Shown here: piece after piece, positions 44,813 to 57,439 of the stretch | How the letters are laid out: each line of letters opens with the position of its first letter | Position numbering within the stretch: the stretch's first letter is position 1 | Source of the DNA: Trichosporon coremiiforme | Lineage: Eukaryota; Basidiomycota; Tremellomycetes; Trichosporonales; Trichosporonaceae | Direction: 5' to 3' | Assembly: GCA_039545355.1 (NCBI GenBank) | Contig: BCJJ01000006.1 | Coordinates: 620,001 to 684,000, forward strand | DNA: 64,000 nt | Notes under the pieces: model-generated | What the model saw: only the letters and a program-made list of their open reading frames with translations | Told to the model about the DNA's origin: nothing | Database searches by the model: none | Program-made: the position numbers and the translations under genes

Positions 44813-46230
44813 ATGTCCGGAACACCCTCCGCCGCGCCGTCCGTCCCGGCGAGCGCGATCCCGAGCCAGCGCACGTCCCCCGCCCCCCGGCATCCGGAGC
44901 ATTTCCCGCAGCTGCCCCCTGGCACCGACATTGACTCCCTCGACCCGCCCTTCCTGCACACGAAGGAGCAGTATCAGAAGCTCTGGGACAGCGTCGACAC
45001 GCTCCTCCTCGACTGTGACGGCGTTATCTACCATGGCCCCATTGTCGTGCCGGGCGTCAAGACAGTGCTCCAGCTCGCGCGCCAGCAGGGCAAGCAGATC
45101 ATCTTCGTCACGAACAACGGCACGAAGAGCAGGAGGATGTACAAGAAGACTTTTGACAAGCTGGGAATCGAGGCGCATGAGGTGAGTTGGCTATCATTTG
45201 CGCCGCGTAGGAGGCCAGCGCGACGACCCCAGCTTCGCGAGCTGTGTTAGAAGCAGACAACAATGGGCAGCAGCGCTCCAGCTGCCATGAGTGCAGATCA
45301 AGCTGACGGACAGAGCGAGATCTTTGGCTCCGGCTACGCCTCCGCCGTGTATCTCTCCAAGGTGCTCAAGTTCCCGCAGGACAAGTGCGTGTACCTCCTC
45401 GGCGAGAAGGGACTGGAGGAGGAGCTCGACTCTGTCGGCATCAAGCACAAGGGCGGCACCGACCCGGCCGAGAATGTCGTGCTGACGAGCCCTCCGGACT
45501 TCTCCTCGTTCGAGAAGGACCCGAGCGTCGGAGCTGTTCTTTGTTCCATGGACTTTGGCATCAGTGAGTCCGCCGCTACGCCGGGGAGCTACGCAGTACC
45601 CCGGCCAGCGACGCAACGGCACCGAGCTCGCGTCACCGGGGCACGGTCTCGGGCACCAGCTCGGACTCGACGTTTCCCATAGCTGACCACCAGACTACAA
45701 GAAACTCTCGAAGGCGTACTCGTACCTGCGCGACAACCCCGGATGCGAGTTCCTCCTCACGAACCAGGACAAGGTCTACCCTACCGGCGGCACGACCTGG
45801 GTCGGTGAGTTGAGTGATTCATCGCAGTAACTGACATCAGGCTCTGGGTCGCTCTCGTCGCCCCTCGTCTTCGCGCTGCAGGGCAAGAAGGAGCCGACCG
45901 TCGTCGGCAAGCCGAACAAGCCGATGATGGACGCGATCATTGCTGAGCACCACTTCGACAAGTCGCGCGCGCTCATGGTCGGAGGTAAGTATCAACTCCG
46001 TTGTTTCTCGTCTGTTTTCTTTCATTCATTCTTTCTTCATTTTGAACACCGCTGACGGGCGCGACAACACCTTGACTGACATATCGTTCGGGAACAACAG
46101 CGGCATTCGCACGCTGCTTGTTCTCGGAGGAGTCACGCACGAAGACCAGATCTGGGGACCGAAGAAACAGAATATCGAGCCGACTTACGTGATGAACTCG
46201 CTTGGTGACTTTGCTGTTCTGGCGGAGTGA
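44813..46230 (+). CDS. PHO13: HAD-family phosphatase Pho13 (phosphoglycolate/4-nitrophenyl phosphatase)
   Basis: Exons 44813-45181, 45314-45563, 45694-45804, 45841-45984 and 46064-46230 give 346 residues. It dephosphorylates 2-phosphoglycolate and other toxic side products of glycolysis. A Pro/Ser-rich N-terminus is followed by the HAD nucleophile motif TLLLDCDGVIYHG (about residue 66), motif II IIFVTNNGTKSR, and the cap (YLSKVLKFPQDKCVYLLGEKGL). Motif III is PTVVGKPNKPMMDAI, and motif IV MVGDNTLTDISFGNNSGI spans the last intron. That intron has a normal GTAAGT donor and GCTGAC branch, but no AG between 45989 and 46099; the phase-consistent junction after 46063 would follow CG. Expected family spelling there is GDRLxTDI, so the reading frame is right even though the acceptor is not. 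Confidence 0.88.
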
Positions 46231-47217
46231 AACAGGCCCGAGGCATGAGCCTGATCTGCGCGCTGCGCCCCGCGTGAGTTGTGCCCGTGCACACTGAAAT
46301 CTAGACTGTAGCCTTCATGCATAGGTATGAACGACGAGCGGCCACGACTAAAGACCTACTGAGGTGCTGGGCATCTCGAAATCGAGATCTAGGATGGTGG
46401 ACACTCACAGCAGATGTGGCTCAGCTACGCAGATTGTTGGCGTTCACGACAAGCGTGATTCCGGTAAAGACAGGTGATGGGTACGGGCAAGCGCTGTGCC
46501 AGCAAGGCGGGACGTGGTATCTAAGCTGCTCACAGCATCGATGGCGGTTGTTGCCTTCCTGCGCTCGACATGGCGAATGCCTGGACATCAGTTGGCTGTT
46601 GACCACGCGGAACTGGCAACAAATGCTGACAGGTCTGGACTTGTCATTACTCAGTGGAGAGGGTAGGAGCTCACTGTCTCCGAACCGTGAAGATTGGGTC
46701 TGCGCGTCAGTTCGGCATGACCACAGAAACTCATGTTACCAGTAAGTTACCGCAAGCACTGACAAGAGAGATGTTCCAATTGCCCGCTTAGCTCATGGTC
46801 CGTACGCAGAACCCATCAGCTCACGTTGACTTCAACGGGACTGAAGGGGCCCTGGCATCAGTTCAGCCGTTCTCTCAAAATAATACTCCACCCATTCCAG
46901 TTCGATCGACGTTAGTGCTCACTGCGCCCTTGCTACCTTCCCGCTTCGTACTCGCACCCACTCGCTCGCGGCTCGCTTCGCTCATCGCTCGCTCATGCTC
47001 TGCCCACTTGTCAAACCATCGCAGTGCATTTTGCGCACGCCTTGAGCTATATAAGAGATAAAATCTATGAAACCAATCCGATATCAATGAATGCAGTTTT
47101 ATGAACGATACGCTGACACTTTCGCCTCTCTCTCACTACCACTCCTATTCCTGTTACAAGTCTCTATGCTGGGGCCATCAAACCCCTTGTTTTCTAAGAG
47201 CACGCTAATCCAGCGAC
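46231..47217. other. Convergent intergenic region, PHO13 and ACC1 3' ends
   Basis: No supported gene. The open frame at 46317-46745 has no coding bias or family match. A copy of the 13-bp palindrome lies at 46972-46984. Confidence 0.5.
46972..46984. repeat. 13-bp palindrome, one mismatch copy
   Basis: CTCGCTTCGCTCA, matching the non-coding palindrome at 12 of 13 positions, in a region with further CTCGCTCG words. Confidence 0.45.
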
Positions 47218-50200
47218 TTAGGCCTGCTGGCTCAGCTGCTGGATGAACGCGGAGCGCTCCTCGGGCGCGAGGCCCTCGAGGATACGCTGGAAGCCCTCGA
47301 GGACGCCCTGCTGGTTGGTCTGGGCCCAGTCGACGACCTGGTCGGCGCACCACTCGTCGCGCACCTGCTGGACAAAGTTCTCGACCTTGTCGCCGTTCTT
47401 CTCGAGGAAGGCGGCGACCTCCGAGTCGGAGCCCTCGGCGAGGAGCTCCTCGGGCAGGAGCTGCTCGTACAGACCCTTGCGCTCGGGGTACGTGAGGGCC
47501 GGGTTGGCAGTCGCGAGCTTCTTGAGGATGCGCAGCTCGGACAGCTTGCGGCGCAGGCTCCAGTAGATGGCGCGACGCGAGTTCTCCCAGTCGCACGGGA
47601 CGCAGTTGGCCTTGGCCTTCATGCGGCCGGCGCGATCGTGCAGGTCGGCAAACTCGCGCGCGATCTGCTGGAACGTCGGGCCGAGGTGCTTCTCGCGAGC
47701 CTCGAGCGCGGCAACGGCGGCCTGCTTCTCCTCTGGCGACGACTTGGCGTTGTCGACGGCAGCCTTGAGCTGGGCGTACTCAGAGTCGAGACGGGCCATG
47801 GTCGCCTGGACCTTGGGCTTGCGGTACTTGACCTCGACGATACCCTCGGGCTCGAGGACACCGCCACGCGACTCGTTGTCGACGAACATGGTCATATGCT
47901 CGGGGTTGATCGAGGGGTCGAGCACGACCCAGGCACCACCACGAAGCTCTCCGTTGGGAACAAGGTAGATGATGATCGGGTGCTTGTAGCTCGAGAGACC
48001 GTCGACAATCTTGGCACCCTCCTTGAGGATGGCCTGGGCCATGTCCGACATACCACCAGAGAAACCACGGAAGTTGGCGAACAGGAGCAGAGGGAGACCC
48101 TCGCGGTTGGCGTCCTCGATGGCAGTGGCAGTCTTGCGAGACGAGTCGGGGAACCAGACGGTACCGGCGAGCGCGACCTTGGACTCGGTCGAGTTCTCGT
48201 TGGCCGGGTCAGCGGGGTCGACACGCTCGATCGTGCGGGTCTCGGCGGCAATGACGGCGACGGGAATACCGGCGACACGGCCACGGCCGGTGACGATGGT
48301 CTGAGCCCATCCGCCCATGGTCTCGAAGAACGAGCCACGGTCGAGGATACCAGTCTGGAAGTTGCCAGAGGCCTCGTCGTAGCAACCAGCGAGGAAGTTG
48401 CGGGGGTCGTAGGGGCCCTTGGTCGGGGTCCACTCGACGGCACGGTCCCAGACGTCGCCAGTGGGGAGGATGGGGATCGCCGTGTTCTTCTTGGCCGGGA
48501 TGAAGGTGAGGTAGTTGACGATCTGGAGGGCACCGTCCAGGTCCGAGCCGGCAGCCAGGTGGGAGATACCGTTGCGGTACATGATCTGGGGACCACCGAG
48601 CTGGAGGTTGGAGGTGTAGACGTCCTTGCCGAGGACCTTGTTGATGGCTTGGGCACCGGTGAGGATGATGGGCTGGCCCTCAACCTGGACGACACGCTGG
48701 CCGAGACGGACGAGGTAGGCACCGATACCGACAGAACGGGCAGTGACCATGGAGATGGTGAAAATGTCATCGTAGGCACGCGAAGTCTCACCAGCGATGA
48801 GACCAGAGCCCTTGAGACACTCGACACCGAGGCCGTCCTTGTGGCCGATGATCGTGGTGATGACGTGGCGGCGCTCGCCGTCGATCTCGACCTCCTTAGT
48901 CATGACGCTGCCCTCACCCATGTCGTTGAGCTTGTCAAGGTTGGCGGGGGTGAGATACAGGTAGTCGAAGCCCTTCTCGGGCTTGCCGGGCTCGCGCCAG
49001 GCAACGTCGAAGAGGGCCATGACCTCCTCGGCGAGACCAATACGGGCACCCGAGTTGGCCGAGAGGTAGACACGCGGGAGACCCTGGGCACGGGCGTACT
49101 GGGTAGCCTTGTAGAAGAACTCGTCCTCAGAGGGACCGAAGGAACCGATCTGGTAGGTGATGTCGTTGGAGATGACGACGACGCGACGGCCCTTGGGGTA
49201 CTCGGGGGTCTTCATGGTGAAGACCCAGGCAACCATACCGCAGGTGTTCAGTCCAGGAGGACGGTTGACCTCGGTGAGCTCTCCGTTCTCGTCGAAGACA
49301 AGCTCGGAAGCGGTGAGCAGGTCCGAGGGAATCTTGACGTTGGGAAGGAGAGTCTGGACCTGGCGCCAGACCTTGTCGACCGCCTGGCGGAAAAGGTCGG
49401 GGAAGTCGTAGACGTAGGTCGTGCCAACAACGTGGGCCTGGTAACGGCGGGGCTGGAGCGACTCCTTGGTGGCGTAGGGGAAGTTGACCTTCTGAAGGTG
49501 GAACTGGCCCTGGTCGCCGATCGACTTGAGGATGGTGACGCCCTTCTCGTTGGTGAACTCCTGGTAAGCCTCGAACTTGACGACGAAGCCAGAGACGTTC
49601 TCAATGAAGGCGCGGATGGGGGTGACGTTGCCCTCGTCGTCCTCGATGACAACGCGGATCTCACCCTGCGTGACACGCTGGCGCCAGAGACGCTTGCCAT
49701 GGCGCTCAATGAAACCGGCAAGAGCCTCCTGGACGTCGTCGAAGGTGACATTGAGGGTGTAGACGCAGTTGACGAAGAAGTGGTTGCAGTCGGCCTGGCG
49801 GTGCTGGTTGGTGACGATCTCGAGGGTATCGAGAATGTCGCCGATGAGGCGGTCGGTCTCCGAGATGAGGTACTCGGTCTGCTTCATCTGACCAACGAAG
49901 CGGCCGGGGCGGAGAAGGGCACGGACGAAGAAGCGAATGTCCGAGGGGTTCTCACGACCGACAGCCTGGTAGACGTGGATCTGGCGGTTGCCCGACTTCA
50001 TGGGGGTGATCTTGAAGTTGGACAGACGCCCAAGCTCGAGCTGGTACGCGAGGGCCGGCTCAATGTTACGGATCGCGGCCTCTTCCTTCCAAGAGCCGTC
50101 CGAGCTGGGGCGGAGGGTGACGTACGAGGGGTACTGACCCTTGCGGCAGATGACGAACGAGATACGGCGGACACCGGTGGCGTCGACCTGGGCGCGGAAG

Positions 50201-53200
50201 TCGTTGACAAGGCGGGTGAACTCCTCGTTGAGCTCGGCGTCGGGGATGTCCTCGTCGAAGAGACGGAGGGCAATGTTCATGACGTGAGGGTGACGAGCGT
50301 CCTTGCCGTACTTGTCCTCGAACTCGTCAACGTTGAACTCGGGGTAGTGGCTGAGCACGCTCTGGAAGTCCTGCTTGAGGGCAGCGAGGGTGTCGTACGA
50401 GGTCATGAGACCGAAGCGGAGGGGTTCGTTCTTGGCCTGGACACGGTAGTTGAGGTCGCTCATGGACGCAACGCGGGTGATGTCGCGCGAAGAGTCGACG
50501 CGAGGAGTGACCGGCTCGAGGCCCGGGCCGCGACCGCCCATCTTGAAGCGCCAGGTAACGACGTTGGGGGAGCCGTTCTTGGAGGGCTCGTAGTCGAGGT
50601 GCATGACGTTGTAAACGCGGTAGGCACGACGAACATAGACCTCGAGGGCGGCGAGGACAACCCAGGGGTCGGGGTGCTTGAAGAAGGTCGACAGCACGTC
50701 AAAGACGGTGTAACGCGAGTCGGTGACCTCCTTGAGCAGATCGGGCAAGGGAAGGCGGTGTCCGCTGCCAGAGTCACCGTAGTACGAAGTGGTGACGGAA
50801 GACTTGAGGATGCTCTCGAGCTGCTCGAGACGCTCCTGGTAGGTGGGGAGCGAGCCGACGATGAGAACCTCCTTGGCCTTGAGGACGGCCTTGGTGGTAG
50901 CACGACCGTCAATGTCGGCGAGGCGGGTGAGGGCCTTGTGGACGCCCGACTCCGGGGTGAGCGAAGCCTTGGGCGACTCCTCCTTAATGATGTCAAGAAC
51001 GGCGTTGACGAGCTTGATCTTGCCAGCGACCTTGGAGTGCGAGAGAACAAGCTTGCCGACCGGGTCGAGGTCCTTGTTGTCGTCACGGAGCTTGAGGATG
51101 ACCTCCTCCTGGGTACGGGTCTGGTCGGCGAAAGCCTCCTCGACGTCACAGAAGTAGTTGACGAGGTCAGAGTAGATCTGCCACTCGTGGACCTTGAGGC
51201 CGTGGGCGAAGGCGTCGATCAGGACCTGAAGGGGAGCAATGGCGCCAGTGACCTGGGCACGCTCGTTGATGGGAACAATGTTCTCAATGTACTCCTTGAT
51301 GGTCTTGTCGAGCTTGTTCGAGGGGAACTCGAGCTGGCCCTGGAGGCACTCGTCAATGATGCGACGGACTGCGTCCTCGAGCTTGGCGGGGATACGGCCA
51401 GAGAGGGCGGAGAGAACGTCATGGGCGTTCGAGTAGGGGAGCTCGGGGTTGCGGAGCTCCTGCTGGATAGCAGCAAGCGAGGAGAGGACCTGGGCCGAGT
51501 TGTCGTAGCCACCGAGGTTGTCGTAGAGAACCTCGAGGTTCTCACGGAGACGCTGGTGGGGCTTGGTGCCGTAGCGGCCGTTCTTGAGCTCGAAGGTGGG
51601 GAGCAGGCCCTCGAAGGGCTTAGCGAACTTGACCTTGGAGGGGTCGTCGAGGGTAAGGATACCCATGAGCTCACCCTGAGCAAGGTGCTGGCCGGGCTGC
51701 TTCATGAACTGGGCGATACCAGACTCAGAGGCAGTGACGGGCATGATCATCTTCATGACCTCGATCTCGGCGTAGGCCTCGCCAGCGTCGACGTGGTCGC
51801 CAGACTCGATAAGGTAGCGGACCAGCTTACCAGGAGAGGGGGAGCGGAGCTGAGTAGGGTCACGCTCGTCCTCAATCATGGTGGTCTTGGCGTCGACGGA
51901 GAGAACCATGGCGCCAACCTCCTCACGCCAGTAGACGGTGTGGGAGGATCCGCCGAGGGAGATCAGGAGTCCGCCGTCCGAGAGGGGGCGGGCACCGACA
52001 AAGATGCGTCCACCGTTGAGGTAGAGGGTGAACTGCAGGGGGCCAGACTTGGCCATGGCGAACGAGTAACGGACATCGTCGTAGATGAACTCGGTCTTGA
52101 AGAAAGTCTGCAGAGTGTCCTTGGTAGGGATCTGACCGCGCTCGAGAACAGACTTGAACTTGGCGAGACCCGCCTCGTAAGCGATGTGCGCCTTGACGAC
52201 AGCGCCACTGATGACCGACAGGGTGGTGTCGGGGCGCTCCGAGGTCATGCCCTCGGCAATAAGGCCGTCGAGCCACTGGGTGGTGAACTTGTTGTTCTCA
52301 AACTCGGGCTTCTCGAGGAGCTTGATGAGGTACTCGACGGTGGTGCGGAACTCTCCACGGATGCTCAGCTCCTTGAGGGCGACGACCATCGATTTGCGGG
52401 CCTCGCTACGCTCCATTCCGTAAGCGAAGATGTGACCGAACTGCGAGTCGGCGAATTCATGGAGACCACCGGCCGAAGACACCGAGAAGTAACCCCAGAC
52501 ATTCGAGTTGGAGCGGAAATTAAGTTCCGTAAGGGCACCCGACGAGGGCTTGAAACCCGCATCCGGGTTTTCTCCCGTGATACGGCACGCGATAACGTGA
52601 CCCTTGGGGCGGGGCTTGCGCTGCGTCGTCGCCGAGGCGGGCTTGTCACCGTAAAAGTCGATCTCGGTCGCACCGTGGGGGTCCATGCCGTACAGCGTAC
52701 GGATGTCACGGATGCGGTGCAGAGGGATACCCATGGCAATCATGAGCTGGATGGCAGGAATGTTGCATCCAGAGACCATCTCGGTGGTAGGGTGCTCGAC
52801 CTGGAGACGAGGGTTGAGCTCGAGGAAGAAGAACGAATCGTCCTCATGCGAGTAGAGGTACTCGACGGTACCGGCCGAAACGTAGCCGACGAGGCGGGCG
52901 AGACGGACGGCGGCCTTCTCCATGTGCTCGAAAGTGTCCTGAGGAGCAATGGTGACGGGGGCCTCCTCAATGATCTTCTGGTGACGACGCTGGACGGAAC
53001 AGTCACGGCCGAAGAGGGAGATCGCGTTGCCATACTGGTCGGCAATCAGCTGGACCTCGAGGTGGCGGGCGGAGCCGGCGAGCTTCATGATGAAGATGGG
53101 GGATCCGGGGACCTCGGAAACGACGGCCTGGAAGGCGTTCTTGAACTTCTCGGCGTCGTCGACCATACGGATACCCTTACCACCACCTCCCTCGGAGGCC

Positions 53201-54163
53201 TTGATCATGACGGGGAAGCCAATCTTGTTGGCACGGTCGAGTCCCTCCTCCCAGGAGTGGACACAGGCGTCCTCGTAAGCCTTGTCGGGGACGGTCACGA
53301 AGCCCTGCGGCGAGAGGACAGTGTCCTTGATGCCGGTTCCGGACCAGGACATGCAGGGGACGTCGGCAGACTGGGCGACGATGGTGGACGAGATCTTGTC
53401 ACCGAGCGAGCGCATGGCAGAACCGGGGGGACCGATGAAGACGATCTTGGACTTGGCGAGCGACTCGGGGAGACGGGGGTTCTCGGAGGCGTGACCCCAT
53501 CCGGCCCAGACGGCGTGGACGCCGGCGCGCTCAGCGACATCGACAATGAGATCGACGTTGGCGTAGTTGTTGTTGTTGGAACCACCGGGAACCTCAACGA
53601 AGGCATCGGCCATACGGATGTACTCGGCGTTGATCGCAAGGTCCTCGGGCGTAGCCATGACCGTGAACTCGATCATGCGCTCGTCGCCAAAGGTCTCGTA
53701 GGACCACTTGCGGACGGATCGGATCTCCTTGACGGCACCGATACCATTGTTGGCGATAAGAACCTGGGAAAGTCAACCGAAGCTCTGATTTTGCTCTCGT
53801 AAGCGCTCCGTACCTTGGTGATGGCAGTGTGACCGCCCTGGTTCTGAACAAAGTCGCGAACGCGGCTGGGGGGAGCAGCGTCGAGGGATTCCGCGCCTGG
53901 TGGAGGTCGAGTGGAGGTGGAGCCAGAAAAATGAGGTTACCCGAAGCATAAGCGAAATGGGGCCGCGGAAATGCATGAGAAATCACAAAGTCAGCACAAA
54001 ATCTTGCGGAGACGGTCAAGAATGGTCCTGCAGATGCATAGACGCCCCGCGCAAAAAGTTGGGACGTGAGCAGGCCTTTCGTCGGTGACTCACCGATAAA
54101 TTGGGTGACGCGGCTGTGGTCGTACTGACCGCCGTTGGCGGCGGCTGAGCCGTTCGTAGCCAT
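47218..54163 (-). CDS. ACC1: Acetyl-CoA carboxylase
   Basis: Exons 54163-54094, 53896-53814 and 53763-47218 (complement) encode 2232 residues, the normal size of the fungal cytosolic multidomain enzyme that makes malonyl-CoA. Order: biotin carboxylase (KVLIANNGIGAVKEIRSVRKW; ATP-grasp glycine loop SEGGGGKGIRMV; FLELNPRLQVEHPTTEM), biotinyl domain with the biotinylated lysine in YAEIEVMKMIMPV (near residue 730), the long central regulatory region, and the carboxyltransferase domain (NDITYQIGSFGPSEDEFFYKA, SGARIGLAEEV, GAYLVRLGQRVVQVEGQPIILTGAQAINKVLG, FANFRGFSGGMSDM, HMTMFVDNESRGGVLEPEG). All catalytic signatures are intact. Two short 5' exons encode the N-terminal extension; introns are 197 and 50 nt. 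The third exon is 6.5 kb without a break. Confidence 0.98.
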
Positions 54164-55914
54164 GGTGAAGACGGAGCTACTGCTCTAGACGAGTGACTGG
54201 GGCTCTAGAGATGTTGTCGAACCTCTTAGCCTGACAGCGGGGTCCTTTTGGGAGCTTGCTGGAACAGGGGCGGAGGTGCGATGCGGCGTTGAGGAGGGGG
54301 GAGAAGAGGGAGGGTTAGAGAGAGGTCGGGGGGGTGCTCGGGAGGGAATGAACAGTGCACAGAGGATGAAAGAGGGTTAGAGAGGGGGGTAGGGGGCGAG
54401 TCGGAGGCGTCAGACCCTTTGTAGAAAGAGAGAAGCAGATGAAGGAAGATGGTTGTGATGTTGGGTAAAGGTTATGACATGGCGAGCAGCAGCAGCACCG
54501 GCGGGCCAGGAGGCAGACAAGTTGGCTGGGGGACGGAGGAAATGACCGCGCCGGAGCACAGGGGTACGCGAGCACATGCCCCACAAGTACACCCAAGGCG
54601 CTTGGGTGAGGCTCATTAAGTGAGGGTGCCGGATAGACTGCCGCCAGGAGCGGCCGCACCCCATACAATCGATATCTCCATCGTGAACCCCATCATTGGA
54701 GAAATCTAGATATCTCGTCCCTACGCGTGCCTGAGTGGCCCCTGGGACCGCCGTCGCTGCCGAGTCTCGAGTTTCCCACCAGCGAGCAATGCCTGGCTCG
54801 TCGCACTTGATTCTTCCCTGCAACCTCCTGCCGCCCTTGTCCCGAACTGCGCCGACGGTTGCTCCGGCCAAACAGGGCCAATCACCTCGGGCCGTATCTA
54901 TCGCTGGGGTTTTTCCAGGTCGCCAGATGTCTCGAGTTGCTGACGACCACTGCATTCCCAGTCCTCGCTGCCCTCGCTCTCCGCCGCCAGTTTCTCGTCT
55001 CTCAGCGTCGTAGCTCGCAGGGTACATGCTCATTGAGGCGCATGCATCCTTTCGCTCGCTCCAAGCCACCTCCTGCAATCCATGCTTTTCATGGCATTCA
55101 TTGCGGTGCAAGGCAAGAGGCAGACTCACAGTCGTCCATGGTCGTGCATCACGGTGGTGTGTCCCAAATTGGGCATCCGCTGCACTCGCGCACTCGGGCA
55201 GTCTTTATCTGTGCGACGAAAACAGGGCACACGATGCACAGGAACAATCACGACCTCTCTTGATCGCTCCGCTCCTGACCCTCCCTCCCCTGCCTCCCCA
55301 GCTGCTCAGCCTAGCGTCATGCCCTCGTGGCCTCGTGGGCTTCGTTCCTCTCGCGTCTTGTGCTTCAGGTCCTTTAGACTTTTCACCTCGCTGCCTCGCT
55401 GCCGCATGCATTGCAACGACTGACACGAAAGGCTTCCCAACGCGCAACCTCATCCCTCCCTGGCCTCCACCTGATCGCGCCTGATGGCGCACATCCGCCG
55501 CACGGTTTGCACCTGGCATACATCGTTTCGGTCGTACACTGTTGGTCAAGGCCCCGGGGTCGTCCTTGCGTCGCCGCGGGTGAGGGTAAAAAATAACAAC
55601 AATATGTGGGGATCACTACAGCACGCACGATCGCGCTGTCTATCGCTCTGCTCTTCGTGTGAACTTCCCGGATAGCCGTCCGAAGCTTCTTGAGTCTGGC
55701 CATCCGGGGATGGAAAGGAGATTTAGGGGTTTGAGAGGTTGAAACGGGCAAGGTGACTAACCACTGCGCACTGGGTAAGGACGCACCAACCAGGATCGGC
55801 ACTTCGGCCCAACGCCTCATTGGCCCGTCGTTTGCCCCAGTTCCCCATATGTTCTGCCCATGCCGCCCATGACGGTCACGGCTCCCTCCGCTGTCTAACC
55901 TGCTTCTACTGCTT
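54164..55914. other. ACC1 upstream region and SDS3-like 3' flank
   Basis: About 1.75 kb with no supported gene. The part nearest ACC1 (54270-54420) is almost pure purine on the plus strand, that is, a long pyrimidine-rich leader or promoter for ACC1. The 239-codon minus-strand frame at 55129-54410 covers this biased tract and has no family features. Confidence 0.55.
54270..54420 (-). promoter_or_regulatory. Long pyrimidine-rich tract upstream of ACC1
   Basis: Read on the ACC1 strand, this stretch is nearly all C and T, starting about 107 bases before the start codon. Such CT-rich blocks mark promoters or 5' leaders of strongly expressed fungal genes. The exact transcription start is unknown. 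Confidence 0.4.
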
Positions 55915-57177
55915 CTAGTCTCCTCGCCCCCTGCGGCCGCGCCCATGCTGAGAGCCTTGGATGCGAGCCCAGTCGCTATCCCGCTCGAGCAAAGTCGCTT
56001 CCTCCATCCTCTTCATGTCGTTTAGAGCCTTGCCCAGCACCCACCCGGACTGAGCACCTGCACCGCGCTTGCCGTTCGTGGTCGGAGCCGGTGCTTGCCC
56101 ACTGGCGATTGCAAGCGCCGCACTCGTGCCGGGAGCCGGTCCTTCCTTTTCCAGCTCGGCAGCCTTGCCACGTGGTCCACGTTTTCCACTCTGAACGTTG
56201 TACCCGTTCGGCAGGGCCTTGACGATCAGCGACGACGAATCCGTGTACAGGACGTCGTCTGTGTTGATGACCGCAAGGGCAGGCGCGAGCATGTTGTGGA
56301 GAAGAAGGTCGTTCGACTTGCTGCCATCCTTGGGGCTGGCAGACCCAGACTCGGCGCCACTCTGCAGGTTGTGGTGGTTGGGAGTCGCACTACGCGACGA
56401 CGATCGCGGCTCAACACGAGACCGGAATGTTCGCCGCTGGTTGCGGGGGCGCGATGTCGTCTCCAGCAGAGTTTCTGCAGTCAGCTTCAATGAGCCTCGA
56501 CCAACTTACCAGTCACAACATCGCCTCCCTCCTTCTCCTCACGCAGCTTGCGGCGACGCTCCTCGATGGCACCGAGCAGACGCTGGCGGATCTGATCGCG
56601 CGCCTCCCAGTACATTCCTTCAATGTTGTCGCGTTCGCTCTCGTACATCTTTTGGGCTTGGCTGACTCTGGTTCCGTGTCAGTGGAATGGGCGGTGGGTG
56701 TAGGTCCTCCTCCTCAGGGTCCCCCCCCCCCCCCGAGTCACTCACTTGTACTCGTAGTGTGTCTGCGCCGCCTGCAGGAAAGCATCACGCTCGACAGTCT
56801 TAGGGTAAAGACGGAGCATGTACTTGGATGATGTCGGAGGCTGCGTGTTGACGGCCTTGTTCTCATTGTGGTACTCCTTGTACTGCTGGGAGAACTTTCT
56901 GTCGAGGTCAGCGTCAGGCCAACTTCCTCTTCCAAGACGCCAGCAACTGTAATGAGCTGTGGGTCGCATCCCCTAGCCTATACGATCACAGTTGACGCGT
57001 CGCTGAGCATGGATGGGTCTATTGTACCCACTCGTCGCGGTTGTTCCAGCTGCCGTTGTGAAGCATCTCAATCTTGTTCACGGTCTCCCTTCGTTTCCTG
57101 TCGCGCTTCGACTCGGCCGCCTGAGGCGGAATAATCGTGGGGATCTGAGACGCGGACGCCGCCGAGTATTTCGACAT
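55915..57177 (-). CDS. SDS3: Sds3-like histone deacetylase complex subunit
   Basis: Exons 57177-57032, 56898-56746, 56661-56510 and 56474-55915 (complement) encode 336 residues. Sds3 family proteins hold together the Rpd3L/Sin3 deacetylase complex. The N-terminal third is a long charged helix (ESKRDRKRRETVNKIEMLHNGSW) running into KFSQQYKEYHNENKA. The Sds3 core is KMYESERDNIEGMYWEARDQIRQRLLGAIEERRRKLREEK (about 105-145). The C-terminal half is low complexity with a conserved-looking ALAVINTDDVLYTDSSSLIV patch and ends in an RG tail. The first donor must be GTGGGT at 57031; the alternative GTACAA three bases on gives the wrong phase. A C14 run lies in the second intron. Confidence 0.8.
56721..56734. 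repeat. C14 homopolymer in an SDS3-like intron
   Basis: Fourteen consecutive C on the plus strand, within the 84-nt second intron and 11 bases from its donor. Confidence 0.8.
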
Positions 57178-57439
57178 GGTGCTGTTGATCGATGTGTTTA
57201 GGATGGGAATGGACAGAACTGGACGACGATGTTATCGTTCAGTCGTCGGCGTCGGCCCGGCGGCAAGAGTGAGCGGTGATGATTTGATACCGCTGGACAC
57301 GGTGCCTGAACTCAGCTCCGGAAATACACGTCACCGAGATCCGAACGCCTCGCATGCCTCTGAGCTATGACGCTCGCTCGACGGTCAAGACGCATCGACA
57401 TCGTCCGGCTACTTCGTCGTCCTCCACATCGGTGTCACC

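Noticed and set aside
46317..46745. 142-codon open frame after PHO13
   Set aside because: Codon choice differs from the real genes, there is no conserved motif, and it lies in a convergent 3' region. It would need transcript evidence.
54410..55129. 239-codon minus-strand frame upstream of ACC1
   Set aside because: It runs through the biased pyrimidine tract, has no recognisable domain, and mixed composition typical of chance frames in GC-rich DNA.
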